Origin: Vibrio aquaticus
GTDB taxonomy: Bacteria; Pseudomonadota; Gammaproteobacteria; Enterobacterales; Vibrionaceae
Direction: 5' to 3'
Assembly (NCBI RefSeq): GCF_003970385.1
Contig: NZ_RXZH01000002.1
Coordinates: 124,001-188,000, forward strand
DNA: 64,000 bases
The notes beneath the pieces were generated by a model. That model did not search any database, was not told the DNA's origin, and saw only the letters and a program-made list of their open reading frames with translations. Made by a program: the position numbers and the translations under genes. This document shows positions 34,946-45,173 of this stretch, piece by piece (the stretch's first letter is position 1; each line of letters begins with the position of its first letter).

Positions 34946-36160
34946 CTACTGACTATACGTCGATAGGAAACGTTCAAAACGACCAATGGCCAATTCTAAG
35001 TCTTCTACATGTGGCAGGGTTACAATTCGGAAGTGGTCCGGCTTAGGCCAGTTAAAGCCAGAACCTTGAACCAGTAATACCTTTTCCTGAACTAAGAAAT
35101 CGAGCACCATTTTTTGGTCATCTTTGATGTTGTATTTCTTGGTATCAATCTTAGGGAATAGATACATGGCGCCTTTTGGTTTCACACACGAAACACCTGG
35201 GATCTGGTTGATCAATTCCCAAGCTCTGTCACGTTGTTCGAGTAAGCGGCCGCCAGGCAAGATCAACTCGTTAATGCTTTGGTAGCCACCTAATGCGGTT
35301 TGAATTGCGTGCTGCATGGGAACATTGGCACACAAGCGCATCGACGACAGCATATCTAGGCCGTTGATGTAGCCAAGCGCTTGATGCTTCGGGCCAGTCA
35401 TGAACATCCAACCGCCACGGAAACCACATACGCGGTATGCCTTTGACAGACCATTGAACGTCATCACTAACACATCTTCGGTTAGTGTCGCGACAGAAGT
35501 GTGGGTTGCACCGTCGTAAAGCACTTTATCGTAGATTTCATCGGCGAAAATAATCAGTTTGTGCTGACGCGCAATTTCAATCACTTCGAGTAGGAAGTCA
35601 CGGCTGTAGACAGCACCCGTTGGGTTGTTCGGGTTAATTAATACAATGCCGCGTGTTTTTGGAGTGATTTTCTTTTTGATGTCATCAAGATCTGGATACC
35701 AGTCTGCCTGCTCATCACATAGGTAATGCACCGCTTTACCGCCTGACAGCGCGACAGAGGCTGTCCACAATGGGTAATCAGGGGAAGGGACCAGCATTTC
35801 ATCGCCATTGTTCAGCAGGGCTTGCATGGCCATAACGATAAGCTCAGATACACCGTTACCGATATAAACGTCTTCAACATCTAAAGAGTGGATGCCTTTG
35901 CGCTGGTAATGTTGCACAACGGCTTTGCGAGCCGAGTAGATACCTTTTGAATCACAGTAACCCTGTGAAGTGGGCAGGTTACGGATAACATCAACCAAAA
36001 TTTCATCTGGGGCGTCGAAGCCAAATGGGGCGGGGTTACCGATGTTAAGCTTCAGTATTTTATGCCCTTCTTCCTCCATGCGCTTAGCATGTTTGAGTAC
36101 AGGACCCCTAATGTCATAGCAGACATTGTCGAGTTTTGACGACATCCCGATATTTTGCAT
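34946..36160 (-). CDS. alaA: Glutamate-pyruvate aminotransferase AlaA
   Basis: 404 residues, class I PLP aminotransferase that makes alanine from pyruvate with glutamate. SKLDNVCYDIRGPVLKHA, LNIGNPAPFGFDAPDEI, INPNNPTGAVYS, the PLP lysine in NGLSKAYRVCGFRGGW, and FRIVTLPHVEDLE align with E. coli AlaA (405 residues) throughout. The start at 36160 keeps the expected short lead before SSKLDN. It is divergent from the men cluster, with about 186 bases between. Confidence 0.94.
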   Translation of the reverse strand: MQNIGMSSKLDNVCYDIRGPVLKHAKRMEEEGHKILKLNIGNPAPFGFDAPDEILVDVIRNLPTSQGYCDSKGIYSARKAVVQHYQRKGIHSLDVEDVYIGNGVSELIVMAMQALLNNGDEMLVPSPDYPLWTASVALSGGKAVHYLCDEQADWYPDLDDIKKKITPKTRGIVLINPNNPTGAVYSRDFLLEVIEIARQHKLIIFADEIYDKVLYDGATHTSVATLTEDVLVMTFNGLSKAYRVCGFRGGWMFMTGPKHQALGYINGLDMLSSMRLCANVPMQHAIQTALGGYQSINELILPGGRLLEQRDRAWELINQIPGVSCVKPKGAMYLFPKIDTKKYNIKDDQKMVLDFLVQEKVLLVQGSGFNWPKPDHFRIVTLPHVEDLELAIGRFERFLSTYSQ

Positions 36161-36346
36161 TGATTAAAACCTAAAAATAATTGAATTTCTTTATTAAAGT
36201 ACCTCAAAATAAGGTTCTTTAGAATAAAAATCTGATTGAATAACAACAATTAATGCTTTGTAGCACGTCCGTTATCACAGGATTTTGCAAAACATTGTTT
36301 GCAACCTTGATTTGAGTAGGGTCTATAAATACAGTAATCATCTAAA

Positions 36347-37687
36347 ATGAATAATAACTCCAATGCATACGAGGCTGATTTGTCACATTTTCATCAAGCC
36401 GTTACTGAACTTATCGAACGCGTAAAGGATGCGAAAGACGGCACGACCCGTCTGGTTCAAGTTCTTGAGGAAAAACCTGACTTTGCATTTATTGACTGGT
36501 TGGAGGCTCAACCGGTATTTCCAAAGTTTTATTGGCAGTCTCGTGATACCCGAGAAGAAGTGGTGGCGCTAGGGCAGTTGCATACCTTTGTTGATCCAGC
36601 ACCTGCGTACACGATTTTGGCAGAAGACCAACGCATTTGGGGTGGGCGCTCTTTTGATGGGCAAACCGGCAAAAATCGCCGCTGTATGTCCTCTTTCTTC
36701 TTTTTGCCACAGATAGAGCTGATTCGTTTCGATCAAAACTGGTCTTTGGCGGTCAACCTTTCGGCAGAAAAGCACCGTACACTGGCAAGCCTTTACAAGC
36801 TACAATTTGATGTGATGCCGCTTTTACCGGTTAGTTCTCATATTGAACATATCCAGCACTTACCCGAGAAAGCTCAGTGGGATGAGTTGGTCGAAAAGGT
36901 ATTGCTCGGTATTGAAAATGATGAGTTTAAAAAGGTGGTGCTGGCACGTAAAACGGCGGTAACGCTTGATCGTGCATTGTGCGCTGCTCAGTTTTTAAAA
37001 TCGAGTTATCTGAACAACCACCACAGCTTCCATTTTTTGCTTTCGCTTGATAAACAGCACAGCTTTATTGGTTCGACACCAGAGCGCCTTTATTTACGTC
37101 AAGGACAAGAGCTCTATACCGAAGCATTGGCTGGTACGATAGGCCGAGGTGCCAATGCAAGCCAAGATATGGAACTGGCAAACTGGTTAGCGAACGATGC
37201 AAAGAACCTCAATGAAAACCAATACGTCGTCGACGATATTATTGAGCGTCTGACACCGCATTCAGAAACGGTGGAAGTAGAACAAGAAGCGCGTTTGGTT
37301 CGCTTAAGAAAAGTGCAGCACCTGAAACGCAGCATACATGCTCACTTAAACAAAGGTGTGAATGGTGTTCAACTGTTAGGCGCACTACAACCGACAGCGG
37401 CTGTTGCGGGTTTACCTCGCCAAGAGTCAATGGACTTTATTCAAAAGCATGAGCCTTTTGCTCGTGGCTGGTACGCCGGTTCCATGGGATTCATTAGCCA
37501 GCAACGCGCAGAGTTTTGTGTCGCGATTCGCAGTGCCTTGGTACTCGGTGATGAAGTTCAGTTGTTTGCAGGCGCGGGTATTGTTCCTGGTTCGGTTGCT
37601 GAGCATGAGTGGCAAGAGTTGGATAAAAAGATGTCTACGTTACTTTCCTTAATTTCTGAGCATTCACCTCTCGGAGTCGCTTCGTAA
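36347..37687 (+). CDS. menF: Isochorismate synthase MenF
   Basis: 446 residues; converts chorismate to isochorismate, opening menaquinone synthesis. The chorismate-binding domain fills the C-terminal half: FKKVVLARKTAV, FIGSTPERLY, EALAGTIGRGANASQD, LHPTAAVAGLPR-like LQPTAAVAGLPRQ, and the Mg-binding GAGIVPGSVAEHEWQELDKK. It could resemble EntC, but placement at the head of menFDHBCE settles the role. Its stop TAA overlaps the menD start by one base. Confidence 0.93.
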   Translation: MNNNSNAYEADLSHFHQAVTELIERVKDAKDGTTRLVQVLEEKPDFAFIDWLEAQPVFPKFYWQSRDTREEVVALGQLHTFVDPAPAYTILAEDQRIWGGRSFDGQTGKNRRCMSSFFFLPQIELIRFDQNWSLAVNLSAEKHRTLASLYKLQFDVMPLLPVSSHIEHIQHLPEKAQWDELVEKVLLGIENDEFKKVVLARKTAVTLDRALCAAQFLKSSYLNNHHSFHFLLSLDKQHSFIGSTPERLYLRQGQELYTEALAGTIGRGANASQDMELANWLANDAKNLNENQYVVDDIIERLTPHSETVEVEQEARLVRLRKVQHLKRSIHAHLNKGVNGVQLLGALQPTAAVAGLPRQESMDFIQKHEPFARGWYAGSMGFISQQRAEFCVAIRSALVLGDEVQLFAGAGIVPGSVAEHEWQELDKKMSTLLSLISEHSPLGVAS

Positions 37688-39408
37688 TGTTGTTCCAACC
37701 TAATCAAGCTGTCGTTAACCGTATTTGGTGCCAAGTGCTTTTAGAAGAGTTACATCGCTTTGGCGTAACGGAAGTGTGTGTGGCTCCGGGTTCTCGTTCT
37801 ACACCTCTCACACTCGAAGCTGATGAAAACCCAAACCTAAACCTCCATACCCACTTTGATGAGCGTGGCCTTGGTTTTTTAGCATTAGGTTTGGCCAAAG
37901 CAAGCCAAAAGCCAGTTGCCGTTGTGGTGACGTCAGGCACTGCGGTCGCCAATCTTTTACCGGCGATTGCCGAAGCGAAGCTAACCGGCGAAAAGCTGGT
38001 GGTATTAACCGCAGACAGGCCAAGCGAACTTGTCGGGTGTGGCGCAAACCAAGCCATTGAGCAGCGCGGTATCTACTCCTCTCATGTTACAGCTTCGCTC
38101 GAACTACCAAGTCCAGCACTGACAACGCCACTCAAATGGCTATTGACCTCGATTGACCAAGTGATGAACCAGCAGGCTGAAAATGGCAGTGCTGTTCATA
38201 TCAATTGTCCTTTTCCAGAGCCGCTTTATAGCAATGAAAGTAAATCCCTCTATCAAGACTATCTGGAGGAGGTGAATCGTTGGCGAAACCACTCTTCTCC
38301 TTATACTTCTCAAATTCTTCCGAATAAAACGACGAGTATAAACGTTGGCGAGTTTGCCCAACATAAAGGGATCGTTGTGGTAGGTAGTGTCACCTTAACG
38401 GAAGCAAAAAAGGCGAAAGCATTGGCAGAGAAGCTTGGTTGGCCGCTACTGTGCGATCCTCAATCGGGGATGCGCTCACCATGGGCGCACTATGATATCT
38501 GGTTGCAAAACTCAGAGCAGGCCCAAGCACTTAACGAGTGTGAACTGGTTTTACAAGTGGGTTCGCGTATTGTATCTAAGCGTTTGAATCAATGGATAGC
38601 AGAGCAAGTCGAGCAACGTGATGCTCAATATCATTACCTTTCGCCACAAAGACAACGTAACAACCAATCGCACTTAATGCAGACCCATCATGTGTGTGAT
38701 ATTGAGCCTTGGTTAGAGCAGGTTATTGATGCAATAGTGCCACTATCGTCAAGTCAGGCTGGGTGGGGTGAACGCTTAACGTCTTTGTCTACCCAGGTAG
38801 AGGAACTTGCGAATCTGCATTTAACGACCCAGTCAGCACTGAGTGAACTAGGGTTAGCGTTGAGTGTGAATCAACTGCCCAAGTCAGCTCAAATCTTTTT
38901 AGGTAACAGCCTATTTGTCCGACTCGTGGATATGTTCAGCGGTGTGAGTGATTACTCCGTTTTCAGTAACCGTGGCGCATCAGGCATTGATGGCTTAATT
39001 GCGACAGCAAGTGGTGTTATTAAAGCTAGTCAGCAACCGACAGTGGTCTTTATTGGCGATACTTCGCTTCTCTATGACATCAACTCGCTCGCTTTATTGA
39101 GCCAGCAACAAACACCGGTTGTTGTGGTTGTGACCAACAATGACGGTGGTGCTATCTTTGATTTGCTTCCCGTTCCTCAGCAGCAAAAGCAGGCGCTTTA
39201 CCAAATGCCCCATGGCTTTGAATTCGAACATGCTGCTAAGCAGTTCAAACTGAATTACGTCAAACCAGAAACTTTGAGCCATTACCAACAGAGTGTGAAT
39301 GAGCATTTACTTACTGGACAGGGCGCATTGATTGTCGAAGTGCAAACGCCACCAGAACAAGCTTCATCTCAACTTAAAGAGTTTATTCAACAAGTACATG
39401 CTCTCTAG
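37687..39408 (+). CDS. menD: SEPHCHC synthase MenD
   Basis: 573 residues, a ThDP-dependent enzyme that adds the succinyl-semialdehyde unit from 2-oxoglutarate to isochorismate. VAPGSRSTPLTLEA, TSGTAVANLLPAI, LTADRPSEL, FSNRGASGIDGLIATASG and the ThDP/Mg motif GDTSLLYDINSLALL...NNDGGAIF are visible. It is one base overlapped with menF and 11 bases with menH, so translation is coupled. Confidence 0.95.
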   Translation: MLFQPNQAVVNRIWCQVLLEELHRFGVTEVCVAPGSRSTPLTLEADENPNLNLHTHFDERGLGFLALGLAKASQKPVAVVVTSGTAVANLLPAIAEAKLTGEKLVVLTADRPSELVGCGANQAIEQRGIYSSHVTASLELPSPALTTPLKWLLTSIDQVMNQQAENGSAVHINCPFPEPLYSNESKSLYQDYLEEVNRWRNHSSPYTSQILPNKTTSINVGEFAQHKGIVVVGSVTLTEAKKAKALAEKLGWPLLCDPQSGMRSPWAHYDIWLQNSEQAQALNECELVLQVGSRIVSKRLNQWIAEQVEQRDAQYHYLSPQRQRNNQSHLMQTHHVCDIEPWLEQVIDAIVPLSSSQAGWGERLTSLSTQVEELANLHLTTQSALSELGLALSVNQLPKSAQIFLGNSLFVRLVDMFSGVSDYSVFSNRGASGIDGLIATASGVIKASQQPTVVFIGDTSLLYDINSLALLSQQQTPVVVVVTNNDGGAIFDLLPVPQQQKQALYQMPHGFEFEHAAKQFKLNYVKPETLSHYQQSVNEHLLTGQGALIVEVQTPPEQASSQLKEFIQQVHAL

Positions 39409-40189
39409 TCGTTTCTATCATCAGCCTCTTCAATCTCACAAGCCTGTGTTGGTTTTTCTGCACGGCTTGCTGGGCTCTGGTGAAGATTGGCAGCAGACCC
39501 TTGCAGAGCTTGAGGGCTATCCGGCGATCACTATCGATTTACCCGGTCATGGCTTAAGCGCATTACAATCTTGTTGCACTTTTAAAGAGTGCTGCGATCA
39601 AATAACTGACACGCTTCTTACTCACCTAGCGCCAGAGCAGCCTATAGTATTGGTTGGCTATTCGCTGGGAGCCAGAATCGCAATGTCTGGCGTTGCTCTT
39701 GAGTTCTTTCCATCTCTCAATATTAAATTGTTGATCGTCGAAGGTGGGAACTTTGGACTTCAACAAGAGAGCGAGAAACAAGCGAGATGGCAAAACGATC
39801 AAAGATGGGCGAATCGATTCAGAGAGGAACCTATTGAGCAGGTACTGAGCGATTGGTATCAGCAAAGTGTGTTTAGTTCACTAAACCATGAGCAAAGACA
39901 AAAACTGGTGATCAAGCGCAGTGCTAATCTAGGTTCATCAGTAGCGAATATGCTTGAGGCAACGTCTCTCGCCAAGCAAGATTACCTTCTGGAACAACTT
40001 AAGTGTTCAGGGGTAAGTACATATTATATTTGCGGTGAAAAAGACAATAAGTTTAGTCAGTTGGCCGAACAAAGCGGTTTGTCTTTTCGCCAAGTAGCCA
40101 ATGCCGGGCATAACGTTCATATCGAACAACCCAAGGCATTTGCTGAAGTAATAAAAACTCAACTGAACACTCATTTTTGTGGGCGTTGA
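39398..40189 (+). CDS. menH: SHCHC synthase MenH
   Basis: 263 residues from ATG 39398; the longer frame to 39332 lies wholly inside menD and is rejected. An alpha/beta hydrolase that eliminates pyruvate from SEPHCHC. It has [13 protein letters not shown] (oxyanion loop), the nucleophile Ser in [11 protein letters not shown], Asp in CGEKDNKF, and His in [11 protein letters not shown]. Pathway position between menD and menB is as in E. coli. Confidence 0.92.
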   Translation: MLSSRFYHQPLQSHKPVLVFLHGLLGSGEDWQQTLAELEGYPAITIDLPGHGLSALQSCCTFKECCDQITDTLLTHLAPEQPIVLVGYSLGARIAMSGVALEFFPSLNIKLLIVEGGNFGLQQESEKQARWQNDQRWANRFREEPIEQVLSDWYQQSVFSSLNHEQRQKLVIKRSANLGSSVANMLEATSLAKQDYLLEQLKCSGVSTYYICGEKDNKFSQLAEQSGLSFRQVANAGHNVHIEQPKAFAEVIKTQLNTHFCGR

Positions 40190-40217
40190 GCCAATAACAG
40201 AACAAACAGGAATCACC

Positions 40218-41084
40218 ATGGCAAAAACAGTCGGTATCTCAGAAGAAGAACTATACGCACCAGTAAACTGGAATGACTGCACCGGTGAATATGAAGATAT
40301 TCAGTACCATAAATCCGAAGACGGCATTGCGAAGATCACCATTGCTCGCCCTCAAGTTCACAATGCGTTCCGTCCTCAAACAGTAAAAGAGATGATCAAT
40401 GCGTTGGCTGATGCGCGTTATGACGAACGTGTTGGTGTGATCATTTTGACAGGCTTAGGCGAGAAAGCGTTCTGCTCAGGCGGTGATCAGAAGATCCGCG
40501 GCGACTACGGCGGCTACCAAGATGACTCAGGTACTCACCACCTAAATGTTCTAGACTTCCAACGTCAAATCCGTACTTGTCCAAAACCTGTGATTGCTTC
40601 AGTCGCTGGCTGGGCGGTTGGTGGTGGTCACGTTCTACACATGATGTGTGACCTAACAATCGCAGCTGAAAACGCTCAATTTGGTCAAACAGGCCCGAAA
40701 GTGGGTTCATTTGATGGTGGCTGGGGCGCGTCTTACATGGCTCGTATTGTTGGTCAAAAGAAAGCACGCGAAATCTGGTTCCTATGTCGTTTCTACAATG
40801 CGCAAGAAGCATTGGATATGGGCCTAGTGAACACAGTTGTTCCAGTTGAAGAATTAGAGAAAGAGACAGTACGCTGGTGTCGTGAAACGCTACAACACAG
40901 CCCAATGGCACTACGTTGTCTGAAAGCTGCACTAAACGCTGACTGTGATGGTCAAGCCGGTCTGCAAGAGCTTGCAGGTAACGCAACCATGATGTTCTAC
41001 ATGACAGAGGAAGGTCAGGAAGGACGCAATGCGTTCAATGAGAAGCGTCGCCCGGACTTTGATAAGTTTCCACGCAACCCTTAA
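40218..41084 (+). CDS. menB: 1,4-dihydroxy-2-naphthoyl-CoA synthase MenB
   Basis: 288 residues from ATG 40218 (AGGA just upstream); the frame reaching back to 40179 has no ribosome site. A crotonase-fold ring-closing enzyme. Visible are [20 protein letters not shown], the oxyanion and active-site loop [59 protein letters not shown], and [13 protein letters not shown] at the end. The stop codon is embedded in the start of the ERIC-like repeat that follows. Confidence 0.96.
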   Translation: MAKTVGISEEELYAPVNWNDCTGEYEDIQYHKSEDGIAKITIARPQVHNAFRPQTVKEMINALADARYDERVGVIILTGLGEKAFCSGGDQKIRGDYGGYQDDSGTHHLNVLDFQRQIRTCPKPVIASVAGWAVGGGHVLHMMCDLTIAAENAQFGQTGPKVGSFDGGWGASYMARIVGQKKAREIWFLCRFYNAQEALDMGLVNTVVPVEELEKETVRWCRETLQHSPMALRCLKAALNADCDGQAGLQELAGNATMMFYMTEEGQEGRNAFNEKRRPDFDKFPRNP

Positions 41085-41215
41085 GTCGTCATAGTTTTCG
41101 TCGCCAGAATATCGTTAGCGTTGTCGAAGGTGCTCATTTATGCTTATAAACTCCGCGCCTTCTCCTAGCTATCGACATTCTGGCTTAGAAACCTATCTAC
41201 AACTTGTCTAATATT
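41083..41215. repeat. ERIC-like imperfect palindrome between menB and menC
   Basis: About 130 bases that fold back on themselves. The outer arms match imperfectly (AAGT.GT..ATAG.TTTC), with perfect inner arms GCCAGAAT (41103-41110) and ATTCTGGC (41177-41184). The centre is CATTTATGCTTATAAACTCCGCGCC. The centre and the GAAGG.GC blocks resemble ERIC elements, as I remember them in Vibrio and Enterobacteriaceae. The element fills nearly the whole menB-menC gap and would form a large hairpin in the men mRNA. Confidence 0.65.
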
Positions 41216-41241
41216 TAAAAAATTAAGAAAGGGATATTGCT

Positions 41242-42234
41242 ATGAGATCAGCCAAACTGTATCGCTATGAATTGCCGATGGACAGTGGGGTGATATTGCG
41301 TGAACAACGATTGAAGCACCGTGAAGGTTTCGTGGTGGAATTGTTGATTGATGGTGAAGTCGGTCGAGGTGAAGTTGCACCGTTGCCGGGTTTTAGCATC
41401 GAAACCATGGATGAGGTTTACTTACAACTCACAGAACAATTAGCAAAGTGGCAGCAAGGTGAAGAACTTCAATTCGATGCGCTTTATCCATCTGTCGCTT
41501 TTGGTTTATCGATGGCTCAGTGTGAGCTTGATAAGGGACTGCCTTTGGAGGGTAGCTTTCAGGCCGCACCTTTATGTTCAGGCGATCCTGATGAACTGCT
41601 ACCAAAGCTGAATGCGATGACGGGCGAAAAGGTCGCTAAGATCAAAGTAGGTTTATATGAACCTATTCGTGATGGCATGTTAGTGAGTCTTTTCTTGGAA
41701 TCCATTCCTGATCTGACCTTACGCTTAGATGCGAATCGCGCGTGGAGCGCAGAGAAAGCGCAGCAGTTTGCGAAAAAGATTCCACCGTCATTACGTGGTC
41801 GAATCGCGTTTATTGAAGAGCCTTGCCAACAGCCTGGTGATAGCTTTTCGTTTGCCATGGATACCGGAATTGCGATTGCGTGGGATGAAACCCTGCAGCA
41901 TGCGATTCGTAAGGATGACTTCAAACTTGAAGATTTCACCGGTGTGAAAGCAATCATCATCAAGCCAACGTTAATTGGTTCGGTTGAGCGCTGTATTGAA
42001 TTGATTGAAAAAGCTAAAGCTCTCGGGATTAAAGCGGTGATCAGTTCAAGCATTGAATCAAGCTTAGGTCTCACACAGCTAGCTCGTTTAGCGCATTGGC
42101 AGTTACCAGAAGAAGTGCCTGGGCTTGATACCGTTGGCCTGTTTGCACAGCAACTTGAAGTGGCGTGGCCAAACTGTGAGCTACCGATGGTCACGCTAGC
42201 TGACCAAGCATTGATATGGCAATCCAATGACTGA
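41242..42234 (+). CDS. menC: o-Succinylbenzoate synthase MenC
   Basis: 330 residues of the enolase superfamily; dehydrates SHCHC to o-succinylbenzoate. Active-site pieces: KIKVGLYEP (Lys of KxK), LRLDANRAWS (Asp), AFIEEPCQQPGD (Glu), AWDETLQH (Asp), and IIIKPTLIGS (Lys). GGGATATTGCTATG is a usable ribosome site. It overlaps menE by 8 bases. Confidence 0.93.
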   Translation: MRSAKLYRYELPMDSGVILREQRLKHREGFVVELLIDGEVGRGEVAPLPGFSIETMDEVYLQLTEQLAKWQQGEELQFDALYPSVAFGLSMAQCELDKGLPLEGSFQAAPLCSGDPDELLPKLNAMTGEKVAKIKVGLYEPIRDGMLVSLFLESIPDLTLRLDANRAWSAEKAQQFAKKIPPSLRGRIAFIEEPCQQPGDSFSFAMDTGIAIAWDETLQHAIRKDDFKLEDFTGVKAIIIKPTLIGSVERCIELIEKAKALGIKAVISSSIESSLGLTQLARLAHWQLPEEVPGLDTVGLFAQQLEVAWPNCELPMVTLADQALIWQSND

Positions 42235-43588
42235 GTGTTTATCTCCTCTACAACAATGGGCTCAATCGAGCCCATCTTTATGCGCGCTAGAAACCCCTCA
42301 AGAAACGTACAGCTGGCAATCGCTTTACCAGAAAGTGACTCGGGTGGCGAATGGGTTAAGCGAGCAGGGCGTCGGCTCGGGTGACGTGGTGACATGCGTA
42401 GGCAAAAATAGCGTTGAGCAGCTGCTTATCTATTTGGCCTGTTTAGAGCTGGGGGCAATATGCGCGCTAACGATGCCACAAACAGAATCTGAGTTGACCC
42501 GAAAAGTCGACACTCTTTACGGAACACAGAAACCGGCTAAGCTTTGGAGCCAATCCCCTGAACTCTCCCATCTAACAAATCTAGATTTTGTCGAGAGCGA
42601 TACTCAGGTATACGAAGGAAGCTACAGCCCAGATAATCTAGCGTCTATTGTCTTTACTTCGGGTTCAACGGGAACGCCTAAAGCTGTTGCCCACACTTCA
42701 CGTCAACACTTGGCCTCTGCGTCAGGACTGCTCGATAAATTTACCTTTAAGCAAGGTGATAGCTGGTTACTTAGCTTGCCGATGTACCATGTATCAGGGC
42801 TTGCGATTGTTTATCGTTGGTTATTCAGCGGAGCGACATTAAAAGTAGGTTCAGGGAAACTTGAGCGCGATATTGTTGGTGTTACTCATGCTTCTTTGGT
42901 GTCGACTCAGCTAAAGCGTTTACTAGAAGAGCAGGTGGTTCTAAATCTAACTCATGTTTTATTGGGCGGAAGCCATGTTCCTTTAGCACTCAGCCAACAA
43001 GCTGCTCAGATTGGCATTGAAACATGGTTAGGTTATGGGATGACCGAGGCCGCTTCCACAGTCACGGCAAAGCGCCTTGATGAACTCTATAGCGCGGGGT
43101 TCGTTCTGCCCAATCGTGCACTGAAGCTGGAAGGTCAGCGAATTTTCATCGGTGGAGAAACATTGGCATCCGGCTATTACCATCAAGGTCTGGTCATCCC
43201 TTTCACTGACGAAGGGTGGTTTGATACGAAAGATCTCGGTGAGTGGAAATCCGATGAACTCAGTATTATTGGCCGCGCGGATAACTTGTTTATTTCAGGT
43301 GGTGAAAATGTTCACTGTGAAGAGATTGAAGCTGCGCTCATGAACGTTGATGGGATTACACAAGCGATAGTGATGCCGGTTGACGATGCGGAATTTGGTC
43401 AACGTCCAGTTGCGGTTTGTGATTTTTCAAAGCTGTTATCTAAGGATGAGATTGAAGTGCATTTGAAAGGAGAGTTGGCCAAGTTTAAGTGGCCTATCGC
43501 TTACTATGCGATGCCCGATTCTATTAAACAAAGCGGTATTAAAGTCTCAAGGAAGTTACTTAAAGAGTGGTTAACTGAGCAGAAATAA
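42227..43588 (+). CDS. menE: o-Succinylbenzoate-CoA ligase MenE
   Basis: 453 residues of the ANL adenylating superfamily; activates o-succinylbenzoate to the CoA thioester used by MenB. The AMP-binding P-loop SIVFTSGSTGTPKAVAH (about residues 138-154), GYGMTEAASTV, and the hinge/GRADNLFISGGENV motif are intact, with the C-terminal Lys region VSRKLLKEWL. It is the last men gene here. menA and the thioesterase step are encoded elsewhere. Confidence 0.94.
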   Translation: MTECLSPLQQWAQSSPSLCALETPQETYSWQSLYQKVTRVANGLSEQGVGSGDVVTCVGKNSVEQLLIYLACLELGAICALTMPQTESELTRKVDTLYGTQKPAKLWSQSPELSHLTNLDFVESDTQVYEGSYSPDNLASIVFTSGSTGTPKAVAHTSRQHLASASGLLDKFTFKQGDSWLLSLPMYHVSGLAIVYRWLFSGATLKVGSGKLERDIVGVTHASLVSTQLKRLLEEQVVLNLTHVLLGGSHVPLALSQQAAQIGIETWLGYGMTEAASTVTAKRLDELYSAGFVLPNRALKLEGQRIFIGGETLASGYYHQGLVIPFTDEGWFDTKDLGEWKSDELSIIGRADNLFISGGENVHCEEIEAALMNVDGITQAIVMPVDDAEFGQRPVAVCDFSKLLSKDEIEVHLKGELAKFKWPIAYYAMPDSIKQSGIKVSRKLLKEWLTEQK

Positions 43589-43629
43589 AAAAGAAGTGCA
43601 GATTCGGTGACTAAGCGAAACTGCACTTC
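43585..43629 (-). terminator. Terminator after nagE (convergent with menE)
   Basis: GAAGTGCAG (43593-43601) and CTGCACTTC (43621-43629), with inner TTCG/CGAA pairs. On the minus strand a TTTTTTATTTC run follows, so it ends nagE transcripts; for menE it is only a hairpin. Confidence 0.65.
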
Positions 43630-43718
43630 AGGGGGCGTGGTGAAGGTGAGTCACCACAAACTCTGCGATACCAACCAGAATCAATATCTGATCATCTACT
43701 TATCCCGATTGGTATTAT

Positions 43719-45173
43719 TTAGTTAGCGAGTTGTTGTTTCATTTGCTCGGCAACTTTATCCACCTTACCTAGACCGATGATGACTTGAAGTCCATTCTTA
43801 CCCACCGGTACCACACCTGCAGCACCAAGCTGTTTCAGTTTTTCATTGTCAGCCAATGATGAATCTTTCACCCCTAAACGAAGGCGAGTAATACAGTTGT
43901 CGACTTCAGTAATGTTGTCTGCACCGCCAATCGCTTGAATGTAACCTTTCGTCAGCTCAGAGATATCTTCAGTCGCTTCTTTGTTTAAGTCTTCACCACG
44001 TCCTGGCGTTTTAAGATTAAACTTGATAATCGCAAAGCGGAAAATGACATAGTAGAGCGTGAAGAACACAAGACCTTGAAGAATTAGCATGTACCAGTTA
44101 GTGGCTAGTGGGTTTTGGCTTGATAGGACGAAGTCTACGAAACCTGCCGAGAAACCAAAGCCTGCCATCCACTCCATTGACGCTGCAATGTAAAGAGAAA
44201 GACCGGTTAGTACCGCGTGAATCACGAATAGCACCGGTGCAAGGAACATAAAGCTAAACTCTAGTGGCTCAGTGATACCGGTGAAGAATGACGCCATACC
44301 GGCTGCAAGCATAATCGCAAATACTTGGTTCTTATTTTTAGCGTCAGAACAGTGGTACATCGCGAGTGCTGCAGCTGGTAAACCAAACATCATAATTGGG
44401 AAGAAGCCTGCTTGGTACATGCCTGTTTTGCCTGGAATACCTGTTCCATTAGCAATCGACTGCGCGCCACCTAAGAAGTTCGGGATATCGTTAATACCCA
44501 CCACATCGAACCAAAATACTGGGTACAGAGCGTGGTGCATGCCAACAGATAGGAATAGGCGGTTAAAGAAACCAAATAGGCCAGCACCTACAGCGCCCAT
44601 GCTTTCTAGTTTAATACCCAATACAATCAGAGCGTCATACACCGCTGGCCAGATGTAAAGTAGAGCGAACGATAGCGCCATACCTGCAAGCGAGGTAAGG
44701 ATTGGAACTAGGCGTTTGCCGCTAAAGAAAGCCAAGGCTTGTGGCAGTTCTACAGTCGAGTAACGGTTGTAAATTTCAGCCGAAATAATACCGATAATAA
44801 TGCCAATGAACTGGTTGCTGATTTTGCCAAACGCGTCAGGCACTTCGTCCATGGCTACATCTGTCAATTGCGCTACCGACCCTGGTGCGAGTAGGGTAGT
44901 CACAACTAAGAACATGACGAAACCAGACAGAGCCGCTGAACCGTTTTTGTCTCGGCTAAGACCAAAAGCAACACCAACAGCAAACAGCACTGCCATGTTG
45001 TCGATGATTGCGCCACCTGATTTGATAAGAAATGCGGCCAAGATGTTTTCTGAACCCCAGCCGACTGGGTCTAACCAGTAGCCAATGCCCATAAGAATTG
45101 CTGCTGCCGGTAATGTAGCGACTGGAACCATCAGCGCCTTACCGACCTTTTGCATATATCCAAGTATATTCAT
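43719..45173 (-). CDS. nagE: PTS N-acetylglucosamine transporter subunit IIBC
   Basis: 484 residues from ATG 45173, chosen because [26 protein letters not shown] is the family start. EIIC occupies about residues 1-385 (GMHHALYPVFWFD and TGITEPLEFSFMFL), then LKTPGRGED and EIIB with the phosphorylated Cys427 in ITEVDNCITRLRLGV. No EIIA domain is fused, unlike E. coli NagE; EIIA(Glc) must serve it. Chitin-derived GlcNAc is the expected substrate in vibrios. Divergent from a LysR-type regulator. Confidence 0.88.
   Translation of the reverse strand: MNILGYMQKVGKALMVPVATLPAAAILMGIGYWLDPVGWGSENILAAFLIKSGGAIIDNMAVLFAVGVAFGLSRDKNGSAALSGFVMFLVVTTLLAPGSVAQLTDVAMDEVPDAFGKISNQFIGIIIGIISAEIYNRYSTVELPQALAFFSGKRLVPILTSLAGMALSFALLYIWPAVYDALIVLGIKLESMGAVGAGLFGFFNRLFLSVGMHHALYPVFWFDVVGINDIPNFLGGAQSIANGTGIPGKTGMYQAGFFPIMMFGLPAAALAMYHCSDAKNKNQVFAIMLAAGMASFFTGITEPLEFSFMFLAPVLFVIHAVLTGLSLYIAASMEWMAGFGFSAGFVDFVLSSQNPLATNWYMLILQGLVFFTLYYVIFRFAIIKFNLKTPGRGEDLNKEATEDISELTKGYIQAIGGADNITEVDNCITRLRLGVKDSSLADNEKLKQLGAAGVVPVGKNGLQVIIGLGKVDKVAEQMKQQLAN

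Noticed and set aside
40441..40986. 181-codon minus-strand frame opposite menB
   Set aside because: Shadow of menB; no ribosome site or domain.
41559..42395. Long minus-strand frame (278 codons) opposite menC and menE
   Set aside because: It is the shadow of two well-supported genes; Ser/Pro/Arg-rich translation with no recognisable domain.
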